Shown here: positions 28,023 through 37,270 of the stretch, piece after piece | How positions within the stretch are numbered: position 1 is the stretch's first letter | Layout: each line of letters opens with the position of its first letter | Assembly: GCF_002056295.1 (NCBI RefSeq) | Contig: NZ_CP020100.1 | Coordinates: forward strand, 767,501 to 831,500 | Source of the DNA: Halopseudomonas phragmitis | Lineage (GTDB): Bacteria; Pseudomonadota; Gammaproteobacteria; Pseudomonadales; Pseudomonadaceae | Length of the DNA: 64,000 bases | Direction of reading: 5' to 3' | Position numbers and translations under genes: made by a program | The notes under the pieces: model-generated | What the model saw: the letters and a program-made list of their open reading frames with translations, nothing else | Databases searched by the model: none | Told to the model about the DNA's origin: nothing

Positions 28023-28370
28023 ATGCTTTCGCTTGCGTTCAAATGCCTGCTCGGCGCTCTGGCCGTGCTGGCTATAGCGCTGTTGGCCAAATCTCGGCAT
28101 TTCTACATTGCCGGACTGGTACCGCTGTTCCCTACCTTCACTATCATCGCCCACTACGTGGTGGGCACTCAGCGACTCTCCAGTGATCTGCGCATGACTG
28201 CGATCTTCGGGCTCTGGTCGCTGATTCCCTACGCCCTCTATCTGCTGGCGGTCGCCTGGTTCAGCCAACGCTTTTCGCTGCTGATCACCCTGCTGCTGGC
28301 GGTGGCCGCCTGGACCGTGGCCGCAGCAATCCTGGTCCATGTCTGGTCGCGGATCTACCCGCTGCAATAA
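28023..28370 (+). CDS. glpM: GlpM-like small membrane protein
   Basis: The 115-residue, strongly hydrophobic protein has about four membrane helices and the GlpM-type segment SRHFYIAGLVPLFPTFTIIAHY. GlpM was described in P. aeruginosa as affecting alginate production; its mechanism is unknown. It ends one base before the convergent dtd stop. Confidence 0.75.
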   Translation: MLSLAFKCLLGALAVLAIALLAKSRHFYIAGLVPLFPTFTIIAHYVVGTQRLSSDLRMTAIFGLWSLIPYALYLLAVAWFSQRFSLLITLLLAVAAWTVAAAILVHVWSRIYPLQ

Positions 28371-28371
28371 C

Positions 28372-28809
28372 TCAGACTTCGAGCAGCAGGGTCACCGGGC
28401 CGTCGTTGACCAGGTGAACCTGCATGTCAGCACCAAAGCGGCCACTGGCAACCTGCGGATGGCTGGCCCGGGCCCGCTCCAGCAGGTAGTTGAACAGCTC
28501 TTCGGCCAGTGCTGGCGCGGCTGCGGTGGAAAATCCCGGGCGCAGGCCCTTGCGGGTGTCGGCCGCCAGCGTAAACTGCGAAACCAGCAGCAGCCCGCCG
28601 CCGACATCCTGGAGCGAGCAGTTCATCCGCCCCTCGGCATCGTTGAAGACCCGGTAGTTGAGCAGCTTGTGCAGGAGCTTGTCGGCCTTGGCCTGATCAT
28701 CGCCTGGCTCGACACCGACCAGCACTAGCAGCCCCTGATCAACCGCACCCACCACCTCGCCGGCGACCTCAACCCGGGCATGGCGTACCCGTTGCAGCAA
28801 ACCCTTCAT
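28372..28809 (-). CDS. dtd: D-aminoacyl-tRNA deacylase
   Basis: Hydrolyses D-aminoacyl-tRNA and Gly-tRNA-Ala, keeping D-residues out of proteins. The 145-residue protein has both family motifs, SQFTLAADT and NDGPVT. It starts three bases after the pip stop, so the two are co-transcribed, as in other pseudomonads. Confidence 0.96.
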   Translation of the reverse strand: MKGLLQRVRHARVEVAGEVVGAVDQGLLVLVGVEPGDDQAKADKLLHKLLNYRVFNDAEGRMNCSLQDVGGGLLLVSQFTLAADTRKGLRPGFSTAAAPALAEELFNYLLERARASHPQVASGRFGADMQVHLVNDGPVTLLLEV

Positions 28810-28812
28810 GCC

Positions 28813-29784
28813 TTACTCCGCCTGCGGGGTCAGATTCAACAGGCGCTGGGCCATGCTCTGAGTCGCCCGCACCAGCGCATCGGCGATACTCGGCTCGGAG
28901 GCGGCGTGCCCGGCATCGCGAATGATCTGCAGCTCACTGCCAGGCCAGCGCTGATGTACGGCATAGGCATTGTCCAGCGGACAAACCATATCGTAGCGAC
29001 CGTGGACGATGATCCCTGGGATATGGGCGATGCGGCCCATGTTGGCCAGCAACTGATCGGGCTCCAGAAATGCCTGATTGATGAAGTAGTGGCACTCGAT
29101 CCGGGCAATGGCATAAGCCCGGCGGGCCTCGCTGAAACGCTCGACCACCTGGCTGCTCGGGCGCAGCGTGGCGCAGCGCCCCTCCCACACCGACCAGGCC
29201 TTGGCCGCATGCATGCGACAGATCTCGTCATCACCGGTCAGGCGCCGATAGTAGGCAGCCACCATGTCATCGCGCTCGGCCTCGGGGATCAGCGATACAT
29301 AGTCCTCCCAGTAATCGGGAAACACGTGACTGGCGCCTTCCTGGTAGAACCAGTGGATATCCTGGTCACGGCAGAGAAACACCCCACGCAGGATCATTCC
29401 CAACACCCGCTGGGGGTGGGCCTGAGCATAGGCCAGCGCCAGGGTCGAGCCCCAGGAACCACCAAACAGCACCCACTGCTCGATACCCAGATGCTCGCGC
29501 AGCGCCTCCAGGTCATCGATCAAATCAGCCGTAGTGTTGTGTTCCAGACTGGCATGTGGCGTTGAACGCCCCGAGCCGCGCTGGTCAAAGGTGATGATTC
29601 GATAGATCGAGGGGTCGAAAAAACGCCGGCTCAGGCTATCGCACCCCGCTCCGGGACCACCGTGAATGAATACCACCGGCAGCCCCTCAGCCTGGCCACT
29701 TTCATCGGCGTAAAGTACATGTGGTGACTGCACCGCCAGTTCATGCCGGGCGTAGGGTTTGATCTCCGGGTACAGCAGCTGCAT
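28813..29784 (-). CDS. pip: Proline iminopeptidase
   Basis: A serine peptidase of family S33 that removes N-terminal proline from peptides. The HGGPGAG oxyanion motif and the nucleophile elbow GGSWGS are present. The start at 29784 (323 residues, MQLLYPEIKPY) follows AGGAG; a longer frame exists but lacks a ribosome-binding site. It precedes dtd and is divergent from a small lipoprotein gene. Confidence 0.95.
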   Translation of the reverse strand: MQLLYPEIKPYARHELAVQSPHVLYADESGQAEGLPVVFIHGGPGAGCDSLSRRFFDPSIYRIITFDQRGSGRSTPHASLEHNTTADLIDDLEALREHLGIEQWVLFGGSWGSTLALAYAQAHPQRVLGMILRGVFLCRDQDIHWFYQEGASHVFPDYWEDYVSLIPEAERDDMVAAYYRRLTGDDEICRMHAAKAWSVWEGRCATLRPSSQVVERFSEARRAYAIARIECHYFINQAFLEPDQLLANMGRIAHIPGIIVHGRYDMVCPLDNAYAVHQRWPGSELQIIRDAGHAASEPSIADALVRATQSMAQRLLNLTPQAE

Positions 29785-29866
29785 GATGGGGCTCCTGGGC
29801 TGGGCGGGCGACTTTGTCGCGCCTGGCGATATGCTCAACACACCACATTACTGACCGGCGAGGCAT

Positions 29867-30295
29867 ATGTCACCTGTACGTTTTTTCGCACTGGGCCTGC
29901 TGGCCCTGATACTGCTCGGCTGCTCACGTCCGAGCCCGGATGAGCAGCTCAATCGCAGTCTCACCGAGTTGCAGGAGGCGATCGAAGCACGCTCCAGCGA
30001 GCGGGTGCTGAAACTGCTGCACCCGGAGTTCAACGCTCATCAGCCCTATGACCGCGACTGGGCCAGACGCACTATGGCCCTGCTGTTTCTTCAGCACCAG
30101 CGCATTCAGGTGCTGGTGTTGAACCAGACGACCCAAATCGACCCGATCTACAGTGGTCAGGCCCGCACTGAGGCCCAGGTCACCCTGGGCGGCGCAGAGC
30201 GTTTCATACCCGACAGTACCCGCTATTACCGCATCACCCTGGACTGGCTGGAAGATGACGGCGACTGGCGCGTTCATCGCCTGAGTTGGGAATAG
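29867..30295 (+). CDS. Small lipoprotein, NTF2/SnoaL-like shape
   Basis: The 142-residue protein has a lipoprotein signal ending in LLGC (Cys19). The mature part, starting with helix-rich SPDEQLNRSLTELQEAIEA and ending in strands with RYYRITLDWLEDDGDWRVHRLSWE, is compatible with an NTF2-like fold. I cannot assign a function. It is divergent from pip and stands alone. Confidence 0.75.
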   Translation: MSPVRFFALGLLALILLGCSRPSPDEQLNRSLTELQEAIEARSSERVLKLLHPEFNAHQPYDRDWARRTMALLFLQHQRIQVLVLNQTTQIDPIYSGQARTEAQVTLGGAERFIPDSTRYYRITLDWLEDDGDWRVHRLSWE

Positions 30296-30426
30296 CAGCA
30301 ACCACGGAGTGGCGCGTTTCTAGCGCTCTGCTGCGCTTCAGGCTTTAATAAACCAAGGCTTCAGACTCTTGGCTGGCACTGTTTGTGCTTGCCTACAACA
30401 ATAAACCACCGCCTTGAGGATGTCGC

Positions 30427-31482
30427 ATGCCGCTTGAGCGCGCCAGTTGCCAAGCCCCTGATCAACGCCTGATCAGCCTGCAGAGTACTTGCCTGATCGC
30501 CCACTGCTTTGCGGCCCAGGGGTTGTCGGTCAGCGACCTGCTGAACGCCACCGGACTGAGCGAATCCGACCTTGAGCAACCTTCGCGGTTGATCACCCCA
30601 GCCCAGGAACAGCAGGTATTCGCCAATGCAGCCAGGTTAGCCAACTCGGCCCTGATCGGCCTTGAGCTGGGTCAACGCATGCGCATCTCCGCCTACGGCC
30701 AGCTCGGCTATGCCATGCTGTCGAGTCCCACACTGGGTCAGGCGCTGGAGGTCATGCTCAGCTATCCGGTGCTGCTTGGCAGCTATTTCCGCCTGTCGCT
30801 TGAACTGCTCGATGACGGCCTGGTTGCCCTCAGCGCCCGCGACTATCATGAATCGCCACAACTGCGGCTGTTCAATACCGAGCTATGCCTGTCATCGGTC
30901 AAGGCCATGCTCGATGATGCTCTGGGTCAGCCTTTGCCCCTGAGCGCCATACACCTGAGCCTGCCGGCTCCCAGCCATGCCGAACACTACCCGCAGGCAT
31001 TCGGGGCCTGTCAGTTGCTGGCACACCAGGATGCCGAACGGCTGGTATTCGATTCGCACTGGCTGGATGCCCCGCTACCGCTGGCCGACCCGGTTACCCA
31101 ACATGAAGCCCTGCGCCAATGCCAGCAGTTGCAGGAGCGTTTTTGTGCCCAACAGTCCCCGCTGGTTGTCAGCCTGACCGAACAGTTGCAACAGACTCTG
31201 GATGCACCGCCAAGCCTGGAGCAACTGGCCGGGCGCCTGCACTGCACCTCCCGTACCCTACGCCGCCACCTGCGCCAGGCCGGCTGTGGTTATCAGCAAC
31301 TGCTCGACCAGTTGCGCCTGCAACAGGCCAAGACCCTGCTCAGCCGCCCTCATCTACCCATCTATGTCATCGCTGAACAGCTCGGTTTCAGCGAGAGCGC
31401 CAGTTTCCGCCATGCCTTCATCCGCTGGACCGGCATGACCCCGCGAGCTTGGCGCCAACGCCAGAAAGCAGCCGAACACTAG
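30427..31482 (+). CDS. AraC-family regulator with arabinose-binding-type N-domain
   Basis: The 351-residue protein has the N-terminal ligand domain of OruR/ArgR-like AraC proteins (ALIGLELGQRMRISAYGQLGYAMLSSPTLG) and a C-terminal AraC domain (RTLRRHLRQAGCGYQQLLDQLR ... SESASFRHAFIRWTGMTPRAWR). It lies 114 bases before the polyamine genes on the same strand, so it may regulate them, though this is inferred from position. Confidence 0.85.
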   Translation: MPLERASCQAPDQRLISLQSTCLIAHCFAAQGLSVSDLLNATGLSESDLEQPSRLITPAQEQQVFANAARLANSALIGLELGQRMRISAYGQLGYAMLSSPTLGQALEVMLSYPVLLGSYFRLSLELLDDGLVALSARDYHESPQLRLFNTELCLSSVKAMLDDALGQPLPLSAIHLSLPAPSHAEHYPQAFGACQLLAHQDAERLVFDSHWLDAPLPLADPVTQHEALRQCQQLQERFCAQQSPLVVSLTEQLQQTLDAPPSLEQLAGRLHCTSRTLRRHLRQAGCGYQQLLDQLRLQQAKTLLSRPHLPIYVIAEQLGFSESASFRHAFIRWTGMTPRAWRQRQKAAEH

Positions 31483-31596
31483 GCCCTGTCCGTTTCGATC
31501 CCTTTTCTGTCCCCAGCTATCGTTCCGCCTCATGCCGCCAGAGGCCATGATCAAGGTCAGCCCCCTGGTAGAACAACAACCGGAACGAGAACCACC

Positions 31597-32628
31597 ATGC
31601 AGACTTTCTACAGCGATGACCACCGCCTGCACCACGGCCAGGCCGAGCTTAACAACGGCCAACTGATGCCCTGCTTCGAGAAACCCTCACGCGCCGATAT
31701 GGTGCTCGAACGAGTCAGAAGTACCGGTTTAGGGCCGGTGCAGGCACCCGAGGACTTTGGTCTTGCGCCCATCAAGCGCGTGCATGACAGTCAGTTTGTC
31801 GACTTTCTCAAGGGCGCCTGGGCCCGCTGGGCTGCACTGGGCCGCAGCCATGACATGCTCCCGCTGGCCTGGCCGCCACGGCGTATGCCGGCACGCTGCC
31901 CCGAGGATATCGACGGCCAGCTCGGCTACTACAGCTTCGACGCCGGGGTACCGATGAACGCCGGCAGTTGGCAGGCCATCTACAGCAGTGCCCAGGTAGC
32001 ACTCAGTGCCCAGGCCCGGCTCGCCACCGGTGATCAGGCCGCCTTCGCCCTGTGCCGACCACCCGGACACCATGCCGGAATCGACTACATGGGCGGCTAC
32101 TGCTACCTGAACAATGCTGCCATCGCCACCCAGGCCCTGCTCGACGGCGGGGCACGCAAGGTGGCGATTCTCGATGTCGACTTCCACCACGGCAACGGCA
32201 CCCAGGACATTTTCTACCAACGGCCTGATGTACTGTTCCTGTCGATTCACGGCGACCCGCGTCACGAATACCCCTGCTTTGCCGGCTATGCCGATGAACG
32301 CGGTGAAGGTGCCGGGCTGGGCTACAACTACAACTATCCGCTGGCCGCCGGCAGTGACTGGACGCGGTGGTCGCAGGCACTGGCTGATGCCCTGCGGGTG
32401 ATCGCCGGTTATGGCGCCGATGCTCTGGTGGTTTCGCTGGGGGTAGACACCTACAAACAGGATCCGATTTCCAGCTTCAAACTGGACAGCCCCGACTACC
32501 TGCGTATGGGTGAGCAGATCGCCAGCCTCGGCCTGCCCAGCCTGTTCGTGATGGAAGGCGGCTACGCCGTCGAAGAGATCGGCATCAATGCCGTCAATGT
32601 CCTCAGCGGTTTTTCCAGCCGACGCTGA
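31597..32628 (+). CDS. aphA: Acetylpolyamine amidohydrolase (histone deacetylase family)
   Basis: The 343-residue protein has the zinc deacetylase signatures CRPPGHHA, GGYCYLNNAAIA, DVDFHHGNGTQDIFY and EGGYAVEEIG. Bacterial members closest to it, such as P. aeruginosa AphA/AphB, remove acetyl groups from acetylputrescine and acetylcadaverine. The downstream polyamine-binding protein supports that substrate. AGAACCACC precedes the ATG; 20 bases separate it from the next gene. Confidence 0.9.
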   Translation: MQTFYSDDHRLHHGQAELNNGQLMPCFEKPSRADMVLERVRSTGLGPVQAPEDFGLAPIKRVHDSQFVDFLKGAWARWAALGRSHDMLPLAWPPRRMPARCPEDIDGQLGYYSFDAGVPMNAGSWQAIYSSAQVALSAQARLATGDQAAFALCRPPGHHAGIDYMGGYCYLNNAAIATQALLDGGARKVAILDVDFHHGNGTQDIFYQRPDVLFLSIHGDPRHEYPCFAGYADERGEGAGLGYNYNYPLAAGSDWTRWSQALADALRVIAGYGADALVVSLGVDTYKQDPISSFKLDSPDYLRMGEQIASLGLPSLFVMEGGYAVEEIGINAVNVLSGFSSRR

Positions 32629-32648
32629 TTCACCTTAGGAGCACCACC

Positions 32649-33746
32649 ATGAAACTCAAGCCACTCTTGCCAACCCTGGGGCTCATGCTCCCGCTCAGTC
32701 TGTTTGCCACCCAGAGCCAGGCCGCTGACGTGCGGATCTACAACTGGTTCGACTACACCCCGCAATCGACCCTCGACAGCTTTCAGGCCGCCACCGGCAT
32801 CCGCCCGACCCTGGACACCTTTGACTCCAATGAAGTGCTGGAAGCCCGGCTGATGTCCGGACGTTCCGGTTATGACGTGGTGGTGCCCAGTGACAGCTTT
32901 CTGGCCAAGCAGCGTCAGGCCGGTGCCTTTCAGAAACTGGACAAAAGCCTGCTGCCCAACCTCGGCAATCTCAACCCGGACCTGATGCAGGCGCTGGAGG
33001 GCAATGACCCGGGTAACGAATATGCGGTGCCTTATATGTGGGGTACCAACGGGATCGGCTTCAATGTCGACAAGGTCAGGGCAGTGCTGGGCGAGGATGC
33101 CCCGATCGATTCCTGGGCCCTGGTGTTCGACCCCACCTACATGGCCAAGCTGGCCCAGTGTGGCGTGGCGTTCCTCGACTCACCCTCGGAAATTCTGCCC
33201 GCCGCCCTGCACTATCTGGGTCGCGACCCCAACAGCACCGAGGCCGACGATTATGCCGCCGCCGAAGAACTGATGCTGGCGATCCAGCCCTATGTCCGCT
33301 ATTTCCACTCCTCACGTTTCCTCAACGATCTGGCCAACGGGGAAATCTGCGTCGCGGTCGCCTGGTCCGGCAGCATCCTGCAGGCCGATGCCCGGGCTCA
33401 GGAAGCAGGTAATGGGGTGCAACTGGAGTACCGGATACCCAAGGAAGGCACCCAGGTCTGGTTCGATCTGATGGCGATTCCGCGTGATGCGCCCAACCCG
33501 GCCGGCGCCCATGCCTTTATCAATCACATCCTCGAACCCGAGGTAGTGGCGGCGATCAGCAACGAAGTGGGTTACGCCAACCCCAACCAGGCAGCCACTC
33601 CACTGGTCAAGGAGTCCCTGCGCACCAATCCCGGAGCCTACCCGCCAGCGCAAGTGCAGGCCCGGCTGTTCACCCTCAAGCCCTTGCCGATTGCCGCTGA
33701 GCGTATCCGCACCCGGGCCTGGAACAGGATCAAGACCGGCAAGTAA
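32649..33746 (+). CDS. Polyamine ABC transporter periplasmic binding protein (PotF/SpuD family)
   Basis: The 365-residue protein has a signal peptide (cleavage after QSQAA, about residue 25) and the family signature VRIYNWFDYTPQSTLDSFQAATG. Substrate residues such as the Trp/Asp of the SpuD pocket are plausible (YMWGTNGIGFN). It pairs with the acetylpolyamine deacetylase, so it likely binds acetylated or free putrescine/cadaverine. No permease or ATPase genes follow; it must use subunits encoded elsewhere. Confidence 0.9.
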   Translation: MKLKPLLPTLGLMLPLSLFATQSQAADVRIYNWFDYTPQSTLDSFQAATGIRPTLDTFDSNEVLEARLMSGRSGYDVVVPSDSFLAKQRQAGAFQKLDKSLLPNLGNLNPDLMQALEGNDPGNEYAVPYMWGTNGIGFNVDKVRAVLGEDAPIDSWALVFDPTYMAKLAQCGVAFLDSPSEILPAALHYLGRDPNSTEADDYAAAEELMLAIQPYVRYFHSSRFLNDLANGEICVAVAWSGSILQADARAQEAGNGVQLEYRIPKEGTQVWFDLMAIPRDAPNPAGAHAFINHILEPEVVAAISNEVGYANPNQAATPLVKESLRTNPGAYPPAQVQARLFTLKPLPIAAERIRTRAWNRIKTGK

Positions 33747-33748
33747 AC

Positions 33749-33786
33749 AAAAGCCCCGGAGCAGGAATCAAACTCTGCTCCGGGGC
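33749..33786. terminator. Terminator between the polyamine-binding and nnrU genes
   Basis: A 12-bp perfect stem GCCCCGGAGCAG / CTGCTCCGGGGC with a 10-base loop (33753-33786). The T-run follows on the - strand, so it chiefly ends the nnrU transcript; it can also block the + strand transcript. Confidence 0.8.
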
Positions 33787-33792
33787 AGCCAC

Positions 33793-34374
33793 TCAGCCGC
33801 CGAACGGCGCTCTGCCGATCAGCCAGAGGTGCAGCCACAGGGCAAAGATCACCCAGGTAACCAGCCCGACCACCACAACCGCAGCATCCCGACTCAGCTG
33901 GCCGCTAGCCGGTACCAGCCCGGCCAGCCGGTCACGCCGACGGTTGCTGACGTAGGCCGCCGTGGCCCACACCAGAAAACCGCCAAACAGCAGCAGGTCT
34001 GCCAGGGTACCGTTGGCAATCAAGTGGGCCAGCGCCCAGAACTTCACCCCCAGCAGCATCGGATGACCAACCCGGGCCTTGAGTTTTGAACCCGGCAGAT
34101 AGGCGGCAACCAGCAGAATGAATGCCGGTATGGTCAGCAGGGCTGCCAGGTGGCGAGTCCATACCGGCGGCACCCACAGCCAGGTCGGAGCCAGCCGTGC
34201 CTGCCCATAACCCCAGATGATCAGCACCAGACCGATCAGCGCCACCAGCGAATACAGCCCCTTCCAGGGCATCAGGCCCAACCGCTGCACCTGTTGCTCA
34301 CGCCAGGCCGGCGCCAACATGCGCAGCGAATGCACGCCAAGAAAAATCACCAGACCAATCACCAGAGCCAACAT
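33793..34374 (-). CDS. NnrU family membrane protein
   Basis: The 193-residue protein has about five membrane helices and the NnrU/isoprenylcysteine-methyltransferase-like segments GHPMLLGVKFWALAHLIANG and AAYVSNRRRDR. NnrU was first found with nitric oxide respiration in Rhodobacter, but no denitrification genes are near, so the name describes only the family. AGGA precedes the start. Confidence 0.85.
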   Translation of the reverse strand: MLALVIGLVIFLGVHSLRMLAPAWREQQVQRLGLMPWKGLYSLVALIGLVLIIWGYGQARLAPTWLWVPPVWTRHLAALLTIPAFILLVAAYLPGSKLKARVGHPMLLGVKFWALAHLIANGTLADLLLFGGFLVWATAAYVSNRRRDRLAGLVPASGQLSRDAAVVVVGLVTWVIFALWLHLWLIGRAPFGG

Positions 34375-34425
34375 CGGTATATCCTTTTTTCGTTGTTATG
34401 GCCCTGGCGAGTAGTCCAGGGCTGG

Positions 34426-35748
34426 TTAGCGGGTTTCAGGGTAGGCTTTCAAACTCCCCGCCTGCGAACGCACCAGCAAGGCACCGGTGTCATCGAAGTC
34501 AAACCCGTCGATCGCTTCCAGCGTTTCCAGGAAACGCTGCTCCTGCTCCATCAATGATGGAGCGCAGGCCATCATGGTGGTAGCCGCCTGACTGACCGTC
34601 AAGCTCTCACCCGTGAGGGCGTACTGGCCCATGAAGTTGTTGCACGAAGCGCGCCCGGCAATCCGTCCGTCAGGGAAAAAGTTCAGGGTCACCCGCGACC
34701 GGTCGATGATACCGCCACCGTTGATGTCTTCCACCACCCATTCAACACCCTGCAACAAACGTTCGGGCTGACCACCACACCCTTGAAGGGTTTCGCCATC
34801 GACCATCAGGCTGACCTGCTGGGGGAAGGGCATCCCGCTCATGCTGTCGCGGCACAGCCGTTCGGTAACCAGCAGGGTTATCGTCTGTTCGCCCTCACCA
34901 GCGTCAATCCGGCTGCGGCTGGTGCTTTCCTGCTCGTTACGATAGGGCAAGGTGCGCGTCAGCTTGTCGTCCATGCGCTGCAGGCTCAACTCGCCCGCGT
35001 CCAGCTCGACCGACCAGAACGGCTCATTGCCCGTAGCTTTGAATGGCTCGACAACCGCTCCCGGCGGCACGCAAAGCGGATACTCGTCACCGTTAAGCGT
35101 CAGCCAACCCTGATTGCCCTTGCTCCAGAAACTGGTGCTGGGGTCGCCCTCAAGCTCGAACTTGGCTCCCGACGCACTGACCGCCGGCAGCAGTACCAGC
35201 TCCTGACCCTTGGCATTGAGCATCAGCTTGTCATCTTCATAGCCGACGTTGATCTGCAACTGGCCACAGTTGAACACGTTGCTGAAAGCCGAACCCCGAT
35301 GGGGCAACAGCACGATCTCGCCCAACTCGGCATCACCACCGGTCAGGTCCACTTCTACCGGGCCAGACGCCCAGGTAGTACGCCCACCCTCCTGAATCGC
35401 GGCCCGCAGCACATAGCTGGAAGCCTGGGCCAGAGTCTGGGCATCCACCTCCAGGGCAAAATTAACCGGCACCTGCTGGCCATCCAGGCTGATGCGCTGC
35501 TCAGCCAATACGCCGTCCCCATCGGCTGCCTCGGCATCACGCAACTCAACCAGCACCTGACTATCAGGCAACAGGGCAATACGCGCCCGATAAGTGAGGC
35601 TGCCGCTGACCCGGCTCAGGGCCTGTTCGGCCTCCTGCTCAGTGACCCGCTCGCTGCTGGCCGGCGCCTCGCTGGCAGGTTCTGAGCAGCCGGTTAGCGC
35701 CAAAACGGCACCCAGCGACAAGGCAATGGCAAGTGGTGTGAGTTGCAT
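34426..35748 (-). CDS. Four-domain lipoprotein: YbaY / MliC / COG3650 / META
   Basis: The 440-residue protein begins with a lipoprotein signal (LTGC, Cys21). Four regions follow. A YbaY-like beta-sandwich spans about 47-135. A C-type lysozyme inhibitor (MliC)-like domain is about 155-228, with Cys161 and Cys226 in the expected disulfide positions. A COG3650-type segment spans 232-334 (FKATGNEPFWSVELD), and a META/HslJ domain 336-437 (RASCNNFMGQY, VSQAATTMMAC). Together they suggest an outer-membrane stress or lysozyme-defence protein. GGAGAA supports the ATG at 35748. Domain limits are by eye. Confidence 0.8.
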   Translation of the reverse strand: MQLTPLAIALSLGAVLALTGCSEPASEAPASSERVTEQEAEQALSRVSGSLTYRARIALLPDSQVLVELRDAEAADGDGVLAEQRISLDGQQVPVNFALEVDAQTLAQASSYVLRAAIQEGGRTTWASGPVEVDLTGGDAELGEIVLLPHRGSAFSNVFNCGQLQINVGYEDDKLMLNAKGQELVLLPAVSASGAKFELEGDPSTSFWSKGNQGWLTLNGDEYPLCVPPGAVVEPFKATGNEPFWSVELDAGELSLQRMDDKLTRTLPYRNEQESTSRSRIDAGEGEQTITLLVTERLCRDSMSGMPFPQQVSLMVDGETLQGCGGQPERLLQGVEWVVEDINGGGIIDRSRVTLNFFPDGRIAGRASCNNFMGQYALTGESLTVSQAATTMMACAPSLMEQEQRFLETLEAIDGFDFDDTGALLVRSQAGSLKAYPETR

Positions 35749-35811
35749 AATGGTTCTCCCTGAACAATGGAGCCCATCAGACCCGAACCAGCCGGTTCGG
35801 TTCCTGGGCAT

Positions 35812-36609
35812 TCAATCCGGCAGCCAGATACTGCCTTCCAAATACAAGCGTGCCTGCCCGGCAACCAGCACGTAATCCTCGCCGACCTGACAGTGCAGTA
35901 CGCCGCGCCGCGCCGAGGCCTGCAACGCCGTTAGCTGCGGGCGGCCCAGCCGCCCAGCCCAGAACGGCGCCAGACCGGCGTGGATGGAGCCAGTTACCGG
36001 ATCCTCCAGCCCACCATTGGCCGGCCAGAAATAGCGCGAGACACAATCGAACTCACGCCCCGCTGCCGTCACCACGGTATCGCGCGGCGCCAGGCGGGCC
36101 AGGGCGGTGGGCTCGGGTACCACATCATGCACAGCCTGTTCATCATGATAGACGGCAAACCAGGCCTGGCGGTTGCGCCAGACCTCATCCGGGCGGATAG
36201 ACAAACCTTCCAGCAACGCCAGCGGCACCTCATCGACCGGCTCCGGCGCCAGCAAGGGGAAGCGCATTTCAATCAAACCATCGGCCTTGCGCCAGACCTG
36301 CAACCGGCCGACGGCCGGAGCAGTGAAGCTCAGCACCTCGCATTCCGGCATCTGGCGGAACAGCACAAAGGCGCTGGCCAGAGTGGCGTGCCCACAGAAA
36401 TCGATTTCCGCCAGCGGCGAAAACCAGCGAATCGCATAGCTGCCATCCGCCGAGGGCACAAAAAAAGCGGTTTCCGACAGGTTGTTCTCGGCCGCTATCG
36501 CCTGCATCAGCGGCTCGGGCAACCACTGGTTCAACGGCACCACCGCCGCCGGATTGCCGGCAAACAGGCGGTCGGTAAAAGCATCGACCTGATACAGTCT
36601 CAGCGACAT
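35812..36609 (-). CDS. PhzF family isomerase-like protein
   Basis: The 265-residue protein starts MSLRLYQVDAFTDRLFAGNPAAVV, the PhzF signature, with NNLSETAFF carrying the catalytic-type Glu and DFCGHATLASA. Fold relatives are diaminopimelate-epimerase-like. No phenazine genes are here, so phenazine production is not implied. The ATG at 36609 has GGAG eight bases upstream; the GTG at 36618 overlaps it. It is 63 bases before the lipoprotein gene. Confidence 0.9.
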   Translation of the reverse strand: MSLRLYQVDAFTDRLFAGNPAAVVPLNQWLPEPLMQAIAAENNLSETAFFVPSADGSYAIRWFSPLAEIDFCGHATLASAFVLFRQMPECEVLSFTAPAVGRLQVWRKADGLIEMRFPLLAPEPVDEVPLALLEGLSIRPDEVWRNRQAWFAVYHDEQAVHDVVPEPTALARLAPRDTVVTAAGREFDCVSRYFWPANGGLEDPVTGSIHAGLAPFWAGRLGRPQLTALQASARRGVLHCQVGEDYVLVAGQARLYLEGSIWLPD

Positions 36610-36704
36610 AGCACTCACTCCATAGCCAGTAAATGCAAGAGTTTAGCCACAGTGCCGCTCAGCAGCCTGCAACAGCCAGTGCGGATTCAGGCATAACAGT
36701 TTCT

Positions 36705-37241
36705 TTAAAAAGATGATCCCGGCTCCTGTAAAAAGGCCAACTCCTCGGCCGTGGATGGCCGGCCAAGAATGGCGTTGCGATGCGGATAGCGGCCAAAGCG
36801 CTCAATGATCTGCTGATGCTTGAGTTCATAATCCAGACTGTCGTGCTGCCCCAGCGCGGTAAACAGCCTGACCGCCTGCTCATGGATAACCGGCGACTCG
36901 CTGTGCATATAGGGCATATAGAGAAAGCTGCGCTGTACCGGCGGCAGTTGCTGGTCGAGCCCGGCGGCGACGGCCTCCTGGGCCAGCACCAGCGCCATCG
37001 CGTCATTGGCAAAGGCCCGCGCAGTGTCACGCCAGATATTGCGCGAGAACTGATCCAGCACCAGGATCTCGGCCAGCCGGCCTTCAATCGTGCGGCGCCA
37101 GGCGGCCAGCTCAGCACGTTCGGCCTGCTGGTGCAGCGCCAGAAAGCGCCGGGCCACCAGTTGATCGAACTGCGGATCCTTCTTCCACCATTGCCCGGGT
37201 TTGATTTCCTCGAACCAGAAAGTCAGTATGGCTTGATACAT
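36705..37241 (-). CDS. DUF924 family protein
   Basis: The 178-residue protein shows the DUF924 pattern: ILTFWFEE near the N-terminus, then WRRTIEGRLAEILVLDQFSRNIWRDT and YMPYMHSESPVIHEQAVRLF. The fold is TPR-like, and the function is unknown. The start at 37241 has AGGA upstream. Its ribosome-binding site and that of the divergent membrane-protein gene share a 29-base gap. Confidence 0.88.
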   Translation of the reverse strand: MYQAILTFWFEEIKPGQWWKKDPQFDQLVARRFLALHQQAERAELAAWRRTIEGRLAEILVLDQFSRNIWRDTARAFANDAMALVLAQEAVAAGLDQQLPPVQRSFLYMPYMHSESPVIHEQAVRLFTALGQHDSLDYELKHQQIIERFGRYPHRNAILGRPSTAEELAFLQEPGSSF

Positions 37242-37270
37242 GCACACATCCTGTTTGCCGGGAGAGTCTA

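Noticed and set aside
35812-36609. Phenazine biosynthesis suggested by the PhzF match
   Set aside because: PhzF-fold proteins are common stand-alone isomerase-like proteins and no other phz gene is present.
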